Assembly: GCA_965247915.1 (NCBI GenBank)
Contig: OZ252048.1
Coordinates: 1,922,001 to 1,986,000, forward strand
DNA: 64,000 nt
Source of the DNA: JAKZRT01 sp965247915
GTDB lineage: Bacteria > Pseudomonadota > Alphaproteobacteria > Rhodobacterales > Rhodobacteraceae
Direction of reading: 5' to 3'
The notes under the pieces were generated by a model, which saw only the letters and a list, made by a program, of their open reading frames with translations, searched no databases and was not told where the DNA came from. Position numbers and translations under genes: made by a program. Position 1 is the stretch's first letter. Each line of letters begins with the position of its first letter. Below, piece by piece: positions 56,518 through 64,000 of the stretch.

Positions 56518-57291
56518 ATGTCGCTGAACGGGAAAACCGCGGTGGTCACGGGGTCGAACTCGGGCATCGGGCTGGGCATCGTGCGGTCGCTGGCCGAAGC
56601 CGGGGCCGATGTGGTTCTGAACTCCTTCACCGACAACGCCAGTGATCACGATCTTGCCGCCGCCATCGGACAGGAGTTCGGGGTCAAGGCCCGCTATGTC
56701 AGCGCCGATATGTCCGACGGGGCCGCGGCGCGCGCCTTGATCGGCGCCGCCGGCGCCTGCGATATCCTGGTCAACAACGCCGGCATCCAGCATGTCGCCC
56801 CGATCGAAGACTTCGCGCCCGAGATGTGGGACCGGGTGATCGCCATCAACCTTTCCTCGGCCTTCCAAACCACCGCCACTGCCCTGCCGATGATGCGCGC
56901 CGCCGGTTGGGGCAGGGTGGTCAATATCGCCAGCGCCCATGGCCTGACCGCCTCGCCTTTCAAATCCGCCTATATCGCCGCCAAACACGGTATGGTGGGC
57001 TTGACCAAAACCGCAGCGCTTGAGACGGCGGAGGAAAGCATCACCTGCAATGCCATTTGCCCCGGCTACGTGCTGACCCCGCTGGTCGAGGCGCAGATCC
57101 CCGATCAGATGAAGGCGCACGGCATGGACCGCGACACTGTCATCCGCGATGTGATGCTGGCCCGCCAGCCATCCAAGGAATTTGCCACCGTCGAACAGAT
57201 CGGCGGCACGGTGGTTTTTCTGTGCTCGGATGCCGCCGCGCAGATCACCGGCACCACGATCAGCATCGACGGCGGCTGGACCGCGCTATGA
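56518..57291 (+). CDS. bdhA: 3-hydroxybutyrate dehydrogenase (SDR family)
   Basis: 257 residues from MSLNGKTAVVTGSNSGIGLG. Classical SDR: cofactor motif TGSNSGIG, NNAGIQH, catalytic Ser in IASAHGLTASPFKSAYIAAK with Tyr-x3-Lys, and CNAICPGYVLTPLVEAQIPD. The length and the SAHGLxAS and PLVEAQI segments match D-3-hydroxybutyrate dehydrogenase, which interconverts 3-hydroxybutyrate and acetoacetate in polyhydroxybutyrate turnover. Convergent with the DUF502 gene, overlapping by 6 bp. Confidence 0.9.
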   Translation: MSLNGKTAVVTGSNSGIGLGIVRSLAEAGADVVLNSFTDNASDHDLAAAIGQEFGVKARYVSADMSDGAAARALIGAAGACDILVNNAGIQHVAPIEDFAPEMWDRVIAINLSSAFQTTATALPMMRAAGWGRVVNIASAHGLTASPFKSAYIAAKHGMVGLTKTAALETAEESITCNAICPGYVLTPLVEAQIPDQMKAHGMDRDTVIRDVMLARQPSKEFATVEQIGGTVVFLCSDAAAQITGTTISIDGGWTAL

Positions 57292-57990
57292 GGCGTTGCG
57301 GGGCCGTCCGCGCCCGCCTGGTCGGGCTGGATCCTGACCGTTCGGATAGACAAGCCCGGCCGAGATCACCAGTTTGGCGGCCTCTTCGATGGTCATGTCA
57401 AGCTCGATCACCTCGGATTTGGGCACGAACAACAGATAGCCCGAGGTCGGGTTCGGCGTGGTCGGTAGAAAAACGCTGATCATCTGTTCGTCGCCGACGC
57501 GCGCGTTGACCTCGCCCTTGGCATCGGTGGAAATGAACCCGAGCGCCCAGATGCCCTTGCGGGGATATTCGATCAGGCAGGCTTTCTCAAACGACCGCTC
57601 GGTCTGGGCGAAAACCGTCTCGGCAATCTGTTTGACGCCCGAATAGATCGACCGCACGACCGGCATGCGTTCGACCAGACCCTCGCCCCAATAGATCAGC
57701 GACCGCCCGATCAGACCCTTGGCGACCCAGCCGACAAGAACGGTGAAGATCAGGAACACGATCAGACCAGAGCCGCGCAAATTTATTCCGAAAAACCGTT
57801 CGGGCAGCAGGTCGTCGGGCACGAACGGCAGGACCCAACCATCGATCCAGCCGACAAAAGTCCAGATAAACCAGGCGGTCAGCCCAATCGGGGCCACAAC
57901 GACCAATCCGGTCAGAAAACTATTGCGCAGACCTGCAATCAGGCTGCGGCGGCGCGGCTCGGGGGGATGCGTCTCCAGCGGATCGCTCAT
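57286..57990 (-). CDS. DUF502 membrane protein
   Basis: 234 residues from MSDPLETHPPEPRRR. Two membrane helices (FLTGLVVVAPIGLTAWFIWT, GSGLIVFLIFTVLVGWVAKG) followed by the soluble DUF502 domain with VRSIYSGVKQIAETVFAQTE, LIEYPRKGIWALGFISTDAK and VFLPTTPNPTSGYLLFVPKS. Widely conserved in bacteria with unknown function. Confidence 0.93.
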   Translation of the reverse strand: MSDPLETHPPEPRRRSLIAGLRNSFLTGLVVVAPIGLTAWFIWTFVGWIDGWVLPFVPDDLLPERFFGINLRGSGLIVFLIFTVLVGWVAKGLIGRSLIYWGEGLVERMPVVRSIYSGVKQIAETVFAQTERSFEKACLIEYPRKGIWALGFISTDAKGEVNARVGDEQMISVFLPTTPNPTSGYLLFVPKSEVIELDMTIEEAAKLVISAGLVYPNGQDPARPGGRGRPRNAS

Positions 57991-58075
57991 GGATATGTTC
58001 CGTAAACCATTTGTTAACGATGTAGGCGAGCCAGGACAGGGTGGCAAGTCCTTGGCAATTATGGGGTATCGCTAA

Positions 58076-58264
58076 ATCAAGATGATACTTGATTGAACCG
58101 CCCAGCAACGCACCGAGGATTGCGCCTGACCGGGCGGGGGCGAGACTCGCGCCCGGCGTCGTGTAGCAAGCACGCCCATGGCGTGACGGGCGGGCTGGCG
58201 CGATCCGGGGCTAACGCCCCGGCGAAGGAATAAATTGTGCGATTCAACCGTCCGGCATCATTTT
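58076..58264. repeat. Intergenic repeat element, copy 2
   Basis: Left end ATCAAGATGA-(7 nt)-TTGAACCGC, right end CATCATT-NN-CTAG at the psuG stop. Its core, CGCAACGCACCGAGGATTGC onward with the hairpin CGGGGCTAACGCCCCG (58206-58221), is the reverse complement of copy 1's core. It is ~25 bp longer through an insertion around TAGCAAGCACG. Confidence 0.7.
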
Positions 58265-59170
58265 CTAGCACAAATCCGCCGCGATCAGCGCGGCAAGGCG
58301 GGCGTTGTTCTTGACCAGCGCGATATTGGCGCGCAGCGATCGCCCGTCGGTCAGCGCCTGAATACGGTCCAACAAAAATGGGGTCACCGCCTTGCCCTGA
58401 ATGCCCTTCTCGGCGGCCTCGGCCGTTGCCCGCGCGATAATTGGCACTAGGTGGTCGGCGGGGATCTCGGCGTCCAGCGGGATCGGATTGGCGACCAGCT
58501 GGCCGCCGGGCAGCCCCAGGGCGGCGCGCATCCGGTGCGCCTGGGCGATCTCGTGCGGGTGATCGGCGCGCAGCGGCGCGCGCAGGCCGGAGGTACGCGA
58601 CCAGAAGGCCGGCATCTCATCCTGGCCATAGACAATGACCGGCACCCCGAGGGTTTCCAGAACCTCAAGCGTCGCCGACAGATCGAGAATCGCCTTGGGC
58701 CCGGCCGAGACCACGGTAACCGGCGTTTGCGCCAGTTCCTGCAAATCGGCAGAGACATCAAAGCTCGTCGCCGCGCGCGGGTGCACACCACCGATTCCGC
58801 CGGTGGCGAAAACCGCGATCCCGGCGGCGCGGGCGGCAATCATTGTCGCGGCAACGGTTGTCGACCCGGTGCCGCCACTGGTCAGGCATTGGGCCATGTC
58901 AGCGCGCGACAGCTTGGCGACATGTCTGGTGGCCGCCAGCGCGCCCAACCCGTCCACGCTCAGCCCGATATGTATCTGCCCCGCCATCACCGCGATGGTG
59001 GCCGGAACCGCGCCTGTGGCGCGCACCTCGGCAGCGACGCCAAGTGCGGTCTCAACGTTCTCGGGCGACGGCATGCCGTGGGTGATAATGGAGCTTTCCA
59101 GCGCCACGACGGGGCGATTTTCGGCCAGAGCGTCGGCAACTTCGGGCAACAGGGCAAGCGGCGGGGTCAT
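58265..59170 (-). CDS. psuG: Pseudouridine-5'-phosphate glycosidase
   Basis: 301 residues. Signature segments VVALESSIITHGMPSPENVE, TRHVAKLSRADMAQCLTSGG, GSTTVAATMIAARAAGIAVF, TGGIGGVHPRAATSFDVSAD and GKAVTPFLLDRIQALTDGRS. It splits pseudouridine 5'-phosphate into uracil and ribose 5-phosphate; the lysine in the AKLSR-type motif forms the Schiff base. Its start overlaps the kinase stop (ATGA), so the two enzymes form a pseudouridine-degradation pair. Confidence 0.95.
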   Translation of the reverse strand: MTPPLALLPEVADALAENRPVVALESSIITHGMPSPENVETALGVAAEVRATGAVPATIAVMAGQIHIGLSVDGLGALAATRHVAKLSRADMAQCLTSGGTGSTTVAATMIAARAAGIAVFATGGIGGVHPRAATSFDVSADLQELAQTPVTVVSAGPKAILDLSATLEVLETLGVPVIVYGQDEMPAFWSRTSGLRAPLRADHPHEIAQAHRMRAALGLPGGQLVANPIPLDAEIPADHLVPIIARATAEAAEKGIQGKAVTPFLLDRIQALTDGRSLRANIALVKNNARLAALIAADLC

Positions 59171-60063
59171 GTTGCCTCGATCCGTGAAACATAATTAGCA
59201 GCAGCCGCAAGCGCTGCATCCAGCGCGGCCTGCGGATCGGCCCCGGCCGCCTCGGCCGCGATATGGGCTGCCATCAGGGTATCGCCCGCACCGGTGATGC
59301 GCCGGACCTCGACCGGGCGGGGGGTGCCGGCGATGATGGCATCCTGCGTGGCAACTGCAGCAGGCGCTTCGCCGTCCGACACCACCGCCCGCCCAACACC
59401 AAGCCCGATCAGTGCGGCCGCCGCCGCGTGCGCCGTCGCAAAATCCTGCCCGCACAGCGTCTGCGCCTCGCCCCGGTTGACATAAAGCGTCAGGCGCGGG
59501 TATCCGAAAAGCGGCGCTAGGCGGTGCGCCTTGCCGGGCGAGGCCGGGGCCACGCGCAGATCAGCCGCCCCAAAGGCGCGGCTTTGCGCAATTTCGGCCA
59601 GCAGGTCTTGCGTCAGATTGCCATCCAGAGCGATGCGCCCGGGGTAGGGGTGGCGCGCGTCCCCCAGCCTGCCATCGAAAAGCGGGGCGAGGATCGCATC
59701 GCCCGCCGCCTCGAGCGTGCGCGCGTCGGCGATCGCCGCTACCGGCCCCTGCGCGCCGCATTCGATGGCCATATAACGGTCGGTCGGAAGATCGGGGGCA
59801 ATGTGGATATACCGGGTCTCAAGGCCCAGCCGTTCGGCCTCGGCGATCAGTTCGCGCCCCTCTGGGTCTTGGCCCACGGCGGTCATCAGGGTCGGGCGCA
59901 TGCCAAAACCGGCCAACGTCATGGCGATGTTCATCGCCACCCCGCCAGGCAGTCGGCGGATGCGCCCGCCCACGTCGCCGCCCAGCCCGGGGTGGGTCGG
60001 CGCGCGCCCGATGATGTCCCACAGAACCGACCCGATGCACAGAATTTGATCCGCGTCGCTCAT
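59167..60063 (-). CDS. psuK: PfkB-family kinase, probable pseudouridine kinase
   Basis: 298 residues. N-terminal CIGSVLWDIIGRAPTHPGLG and GGDVGGRIRRLPGGVAMNIA, C-terminal PfkB signature RRITGAGDTLMAAHIAAEAA with the catalytic Asp. PfkB kinases phosphorylate nucleosides or sugars; coupling to psuG makes pseudouridine the likely substrate, giving pseudouridine 5'-phosphate for the glycosidase. Confidence 0.9.
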   Translation of the reverse strand: MSDADQILCIGSVLWDIIGRAPTHPGLGGDVGGRIRRLPGGVAMNIAMTLAGFGMRPTLMTAVGQDPEGRELIAEAERLGLETRYIHIAPDLPTDRYMAIECGAQGPVAAIADARTLEAAGDAILAPLFDGRLGDARHPYPGRIALDGNLTQDLLAEIAQSRAFGAADLRVAPASPGKAHRLAPLFGYPRLTLYVNRGEAQTLCGQDFATAHAAAAALIGLGVGRAVVSDGEAPAAVATQDAIIAGTPRPVEVRRITGAGDTLMAAHIAAEAAGADPQAALDAALAAAANYVSRIEAT

Positions 60064-60349
60064 GGCCCGTTATGGTCCGTGCCCTTCTCCAACCGCAAGT
60101 CCGGAAAACTGAATCCGGTCACGATTATTTTAATCAATTATATTCAATAGGTTATCCGTTTGCTCAACTTGAGCGCTTTTGCGCGGAGCATTTCGCTTGC
60201 GATAAGTCGAGCAATGGGATAATTCCCCGCCACTTCACAGGCAGGGTTTGGGCCCGAGGGGGAGACATCCCCGAGGGTCCGCCGGTTGTCCCGGATCAAG
60301 TCCGGGATCGCGTGACCCCGCCGAGGATTGAAACCGGAAAGGAATGATC
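60064..60349 (+). promoter_or_regulatory. rpsB promoter and leader region
   Basis: 286 bp without a gene. AT-rich at 60121-60155 (candidate promoter), then GC-rich toward rpsB. A CCCGGA-TCAAG-TCCGGG hairpin sits at about 60289-60305. Leaders of rpsB are autoregulated by S2 in E. coli, but no matching structure can be asserted here. A GAAAGGAA ribosome site precedes the rpsB start. Confidence 0.45.
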
Positions 60350-61300
60350 ATGGCGCTGCCTGATTTCTCGCTGCGTCAGCTTTTGGAAGCTGGCGTTCAC
60401 TTTGGTCACCAGACCCAACGCTGGAACCCGCGGATGGCCGAATTTATCTACGGCGCCCGCAACGGCATTCACATCATCGACCTCACCCAGACCGTCCCGA
60501 TGCTGGACGCGGCCCTGAACGCGGTGCGCGACACCGTCGCCAAGGGCGGCCGGATTTTGTTCGTCGGAACCAAACGCCAGGCGCAGCGCCCGATCGCCGA
60601 GGCGGCCGAGAAGTGCGCGCAATATTATATGAACCACCGCTGGCTTGGCGGCACGCTGACCAACTGGAAAACCGTGTCGAACTCGATCAACCGCCTGAAG
60701 GCGCTCGACGAGGCGCTTTCCGGGGACACCGAGGGCCTGACCAAAAAAGAGCGTCTGGGCATGGAGCGCGAGCAGGCCAAGCTGCAGGCCTCGCTTGGCG
60801 GCATCCGCGAAATGGGCGGTGTACCGGACCTGCTGTTTGTGATCGACGTCTCGAAAGAGGATCTGGCGATTGCCGAGGCCAGGAAACTCGGCATTCCGGT
60901 GGTGGCTGTGGTCGACACCAATTGTCCGCCGGAGGGAATTGATTTCATCATCCCCGGCAACGATGACGCGGCGCGCGCCATTGCCCTTTATACCGATCTG
61001 GCCAGCCGTGCGGCGCTTGACGGCATGTCGGCGCAATTGGGGGCTGCTGGCGTTGATCTGGGTGCCAGCGAAGAAGCTCCGGCTGAAGCGGCAATCGCCG
61101 CGCCGGAAGCATCCGAACCGACCGCCGAAAAAGCGACCGCCAAAGATGTTGATGGCAAGGCCAAGACAAAAGCGGCGGCCAAGGTTGGCGGTGCCAAGAC
61201 CAAGGCGAAAGCAAAAGCCGAACCGGTCGCCGAAGATGATGACGCTAAGGCAAAAGCAGAACCGGAAACCAAAGATGATGGCGCCAAGGCAGACGCCTGA
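60350..61300 (+). CDS. rpsB: 30S ribosomal protein S2 with a long charged C-terminal tail
   Basis: 316 residues. S2 core: ALPDFSLRQLLEAGVHFGHQ, WNPRMAEFIYGARNGIHIID, FVGTKRQAQRPIAEAAEKCA, YMNHRWLGGTLTNWKTVSNS, DLLFVIDVSKEDLAIAEARK, PVVAVVDTNCPPEGIDFIIPG. The usual S2 ends near residue 240-250; here an Ala/Lys/Glu tail of about 60 residues (KAKTKAAAKVGGAKTKAKAK and similar) follows, a known feature of some Rhodobacterales. The ATG at 60350 is chosen over the one at 60344. Confidence 0.97.
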   Translation: MALPDFSLRQLLEAGVHFGHQTQRWNPRMAEFIYGARNGIHIIDLTQTVPMLDAALNAVRDTVAKGGRILFVGTKRQAQRPIAEAAEKCAQYYMNHRWLGGTLTNWKTVSNSINRLKALDEALSGDTEGLTKKERLGMEREQAKLQASLGGIREMGGVPDLLFVIDVSKEDLAIAEARKLGIPVVAVVDTNCPPEGIDFIIPGNDDAARAIALYTDLASRAALDGMSAQLGAAGVDLGASEEAPAEAAIAAPEASEPTAEKATAKDVDGKAKTKAAAKVGGAKTKAKAKAEPVAEDDDAKAKAEPETKDDGAKADA

Positions 61301-61379
61301 ACCGCCTGAAATTCACCACTCGTGGCGCGGACTTGTCGAGGCCGCGCTGCGATCCGAGAAAATTTGAGGGGTGCTTGCA

Positions 61380-62258
61380 ATGGCAATCACAGCTGCACTG
61401 GTAAAAGAGCTTCGCGACGCCACCGGCGCGGGCATGATGGACGCCAAAAAAGCGTTGACCGAAACCGACGGCGACACGGCGGCCGCCGTTGATTGGCTGC
61501 GCACCAAAGGGCTGGCAAAAGCGGCCAAGAAATCAGGCCGCACCGCCGCCGAGGGCTTGGTGGCCGTCGAAGTTATCGACGGCACCGGCGTCGCGGTCGA
61601 GGTCAATTCGGAAACCGATTTTGTGGCGAAGAACAAAGACTTTCAGGACATGGTTGCAGCAATTGCCAACGCGGCGATGAGCGTTGGCGATGTCGAAGCG
61701 CTGAGAAATGCTGATCTTGGCGGCAAGTCGGTTGCCGACACCGTGACCGGCAAAATCTCGACGATCGGCGAAAATATGAGCCTGCGTCGGATGTCCGTTA
61801 TCAAGGGCGATTGCGTGGTGTCATACATCCACAACGCCGCTGCGCCGGGTATGGGCAAAATCGGCGTTCTGGTGGCTTTCACGGGCGATGACCAGCAGAC
61901 CGCACGGGGCATTGCCATGCATATTGCGGCGATCAACCCGGCGGCGCTTTCTGAGGATGATCTGGACCCTGCGGTTGTCGAGAAGGAAAGAAAGATTCAG
62001 ATGGATATCGCGCGCGATTCCGGCAAGCCCGAGGGCGTGATCGACAAGATGATCGTTGGCCGCATGAGAAAGTGGCTCGCCGAAGTGACGCTTCTCAATC
62101 AGACCTATGTTCGAAGCGACGATGGCCAATCCGTCGGCGCGGCTGCAATGGCCGCCGGAATCAAGATTACCGCCTTTGCACGGCTTGAAGTCGGCGAGGG
62201 GATCGAGAAAATCGAAGAAGACTTTGCGGCCGAAGTTGCCAAAATCGCAAAAAGCTGA
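61380..62258 (+). CDS. tsf: Elongation factor Ts
   Basis: 292 residues from MAITAALVKELRDATGAGMM. Conserved TDxVARN-like ETDFVAKNKDFQDMVAAIAN, the coiled-coil core and the C-terminal segment LAEVTLLNQTYVRSDDGQSV. It exchanges GDP for GTP on EF-Tu. Follows rpsB by 79 bp as in nearly all bacteria and is closed by an intrinsic terminator. Confidence 0.97.
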   Translation: MAITAALVKELRDATGAGMMDAKKALTETDGDTAAAVDWLRTKGLAKAAKKSGRTAAEGLVAVEVIDGTGVAVEVNSETDFVAKNKDFQDMVAAIANAAMSVGDVEALRNADLGGKSVADTVTGKISTIGENMSLRRMSVIKGDCVVSYIHNAAAPGMGKIGVLVAFTGDDQQTARGIAMHIAAINPAALSEDDLDPAVVEKERKIQMDIARDSGKPEGVIDKMIVGRMRKWLAEVTLLNQTYVRSDDGQSVGAAAMAAGIKITAFARLEVGEGIEKIEEDFAAEVAKIAKS

Positions 62259-62275
62259 CCTTCATAACGGCGAAA

Positions 62276-62306
62276 AACGGCGCAGCCCACGTTGGCTGCG
62301 CCGTTT
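62276..62306 (+). terminator. Terminator of the rpsB-tsf operon
   Basis: AACGGCGCAGCC (62276-62287) pairs exactly with GGCTGCGCCGTT (62294-62305) around CACGTT, followed by TTT (62304-62306 including stem bases). The T-run is short, but the 12-bp perfect stem 18 bp after tsf makes a terminator likely. Confidence 0.75.
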
Positions 62307-62470
62307 ACTCATTACGCTCCGGCTAAGATTGGGGAAAAGCCGGAAAATACACGAGCCGACCTTGACGGAGGAGAATAATCCGCCAAGGCCAGCGCCCGGT
62401 TTCCCGGTTTGCGAAACGCTTGGTGCCCGAATATAATGGACAATCGACCCCCCGCCGTTCCCTGTCCTTA

Positions 62471-63526
62471 AAGCGGTTTGCGTTTGATGTGAATCGAAAG
62501 GGGATTCCCAAAGTGTTGTTTGTCTGATTCATTTCCCGTGAGGAGGTGGAGCATGGGCAAACCGTATTCTTTGGATCTTCGGCAGCGGATATGCGGGTAT
62601 ATTGCGGCCGGAAACTCTTGTCGCGCTGCGGGGCGGGTTTATGGCGTCAGTGCAGCGACGGCGGTGCGTTATGCGGCGGATCAACGTGAGCGGGGCGAGG
62701 TCACACCCAAGCCACAGGGCAGGCCAGCGGGCCGGTTTGGCAAGCTGGCACCGCATGCGGGTTTCCTGATCGAGATTGTCCGGGCTGAACCGGACATAAC
62801 ATTGCAGGAACTTGCGGGTGCGCTTGCGGAGACGCACGGCGTGAGCGTTCAGCTCTCCTCAATCCACCGGGCTCTGGAACGCGCAGAGTTTTCATATAAA
62901 AAAAGGACTTGTCGCGCAGGAACGTGACCGGCCCGCCCTGCATAAGGCGCGAAGGGAATGGATCAGCCGCCGCCAGCCGCGCATGCGCGCCGAACCGCAC
63001 AGGCTGGTATTCATCGATGAAACCGCCGTCAAAACCAACCTCACCCGGTTGCGCGGGCGCAGCTTCAGGGGTGAGCGGCTTTATGGCACCGCACCCTTTG
63101 GAAAATGGGGCACGCAGACCTTCATCGCCGGGCTGACCCATAACGCGCTGATTGCACCCTGGGTGATCAGCGGCGCAATGGATGGATCGGCGTTCGAGAC
63201 TTATATCGAGACCCAGCTTGCGCCTGCGCTGGACCCTGGAACTGTGGTCATTCCCGACAATCTTTCCACCCACAAAAGCCACCGCGCGGCACAGGCGTTG
63301 AGGGCGCGCGGATGCTGGTTCTTGTTCCTGCCACCCTACTCCCCGGATCTTAACCCGATCGAAATGGCGTTCTCAAAGTTGAAAGCTCACCTGCGAAGGG
63401 TTGGAGCAAGAACCTTCGATGCCCTCTTTGACGCCCTCAGCGACATTTGTGATCTCTTCGACCCAGACCAATGCTGGAACTTCCTCAAGGCCGCGGGATA
63501 TGCCTCAGATTAAATGCATTATGCTT
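62471..63526 (+). mobile_element. IS630-family element, copy 2
   Basis: 1056 bp between TA dinucleotides (62469-62470; 63527-63528), same ends and length as copy 1. Inserted between the tsf terminator and the LuxR-type gene, so no gene is obviously broken. Confidence 0.93.
62553..63513 (+). CDS. IS630 transposase made by frameshift, copy 2
   Basis: Same two-frame layout as copy 1, with the A7 slippery run at 62898-62904 and D/D/E core in the second frame. Two protein differences from copy 1: Gly to Glu just before the slippery site (RAEFSYKK) and Leu to Pro directly before the second catalytic Asp (GTVVIPDNLSTHKS). The proline could damage the active site, so this copy may be inactive. Confidence 0.87.
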
Positions 63527-63652
63527 TAGGCCACCACTCACGGAACAATTTCAAAGTATCGTTAACCATCGTGAAGTGAAGTCGGGAATTCCTTACCCGC
63601 AGGTCAGGTATTCCATACCCGGTCGCATACAACGTTGATAAAATAGAATATA

Positions 63653-64000
63653 TCAGGCTTCGATCACGTACATCTGATTGATGACCGACGCCTTCAGAAC
63701 CGCCTGAGCTGTTGTTTCGGCATCCAGTGCATCGCGCGAAAGGCGAAGGTGCTTTTCAATAGTTGCCGGCGTAAGTCCCATAAGCAGGGCAATGTCCTGG
63801 GTTGTCTTACCATCGCCGACCCACTGAAGCGCTTCGCGCTGGCGACTTGTCAACGCCCGTGTCGCTTTGGCCTGCGGCAGCGAGATCATCGTCAGATGTG
63901 CAACCTGGTTCATGACCCAAATTTCGCGACCGTGTTCTTCCCAGACCGCGTCAACTTCGCCTTGAACAACGCCGCGCCGCGCAGTCAGTGCGATGCCACC
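63653..64000 (-). CDS. LuxR-family transcriptional regulator, C-terminal part (runs off the window)
   Basis: The frame is open to the right edge, so the 5' end lies outside the window. The visible 116 residues end an N-terminal sensor domain (VWEEHGREIWVMNQVAHLTM) and contain a complete LuxR helix-turn-helix (LTSRQREALQWVGDGKTTQD, LMGLTPATIEKHLRLSRDAL). Arrangement fits a quorum-sensing-type LuxR protein with an autoinducer-binding domain. An ATG at 63913 is internal and not the true start. Confidence 0.85.
   Translation of the reverse strand, partial: GGIALTARRGVVQGEVDAVWEEHGREIWVMNQVAHLTMISLPQAKATRALTSRQREALQWVGDGKTTQDIALLMGLTPATIEKHLRLSRDALDAETTAQAVLKASVINQMYVIEA

Overview
The window looks like a chromosome segment of an alphaproteobacterium of the Rhodobacterales (Roseobacter/Paracoccaceae type). 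The reasons are high-GC coding sequence, a suf cluster opened by an IscR-type regulator with only one cysteine, the cysG-DUF2849-cysI-cysH-DUF934 sulfate assimilation operon, and familiar roseobacter neighbours (icd, hemB, mfd, psuGK, rpsB-tsf). The assignment is inferred from gene content and order; no database search was run.

Layout. 1-2.9 kb: an Lrp/AsnC regulator, NADP isocitrate dehydrogenase, a small conserved protein and an alpha/beta hydrolase. 3.0-11.5 kb: a tightly packed Fe-S assembly operon (iscR, an IscS/NifS-type desulfurase, sufB, three small genes including a cupin, sufC, sufD, two Yip1-like membrane proteins, sufS). 11.6-28.7 kb: an accessory region that starts at tRNA-Arg(CCG) with a tyrosine integrase. 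It holds a TRAP-transporter fragment, phage remnants, an LRR gene, a PIN gene, an IalB gene and a three-gene Panacea (toxin-antitoxin-like) operon, and is broken up by IS1595, IS3 (IS407 group), two inverted IS66 copies (one carrying a nested IS5) and IS630. 28.7-34.7 kb: ferredoxin-NADP reductase and the sulfate reduction/siroheme operon with its divergent AsnC regulator. 34.9-45.4 kb: penicillin acylase, a 3-hydroxyisobutyrate dehydrogenase homologue, a SYLF lipoprotein, hemB, a membrane protein, mfd and DUF2306. 45.4-51.3 kb: a Bcr/CflA efflux gene split by a 4.68-kb IS1380-mobilised unit carrying an autotransporter beta-barrel and an IS5. 51.3-60.1 kb: DsbA-like oxidoreductase, acyl-CoA ligase, XRE-cupin regulator, small lipoprotein, oligopeptide-binding protein, hydroxybutyrate dehydrogenase, DUF502, psuG-psuK. 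60.3-64 kb: rpsB-tsf, a second IS630, and the 3' part of a LuxR-type regulator running off the right edge.

The main result is insertion archaeology. Three genes read as broken, but each becomes one continuous in-frame gene when the insertion and one copy of its target duplication are removed: a Panacea antitoxin (180 codons, 8-bp duplication), an unknown AT-rich gene (143 codons, 4-bp duplication) and a Bcr/CflA transporter (406 codons, 5-bp duplication). The last insertion has the layout known for ISEcp1, an IS1380-family element that captures neighbouring DNA by using a distant surrogate end. Separately, sulfite reductase cysI carries a one-base frameshift, an LRR gene carries an early stop, and several perfect DNA dyads sit in promoter regions upstream of iscR, icd and the cysG/AsnC divergence.
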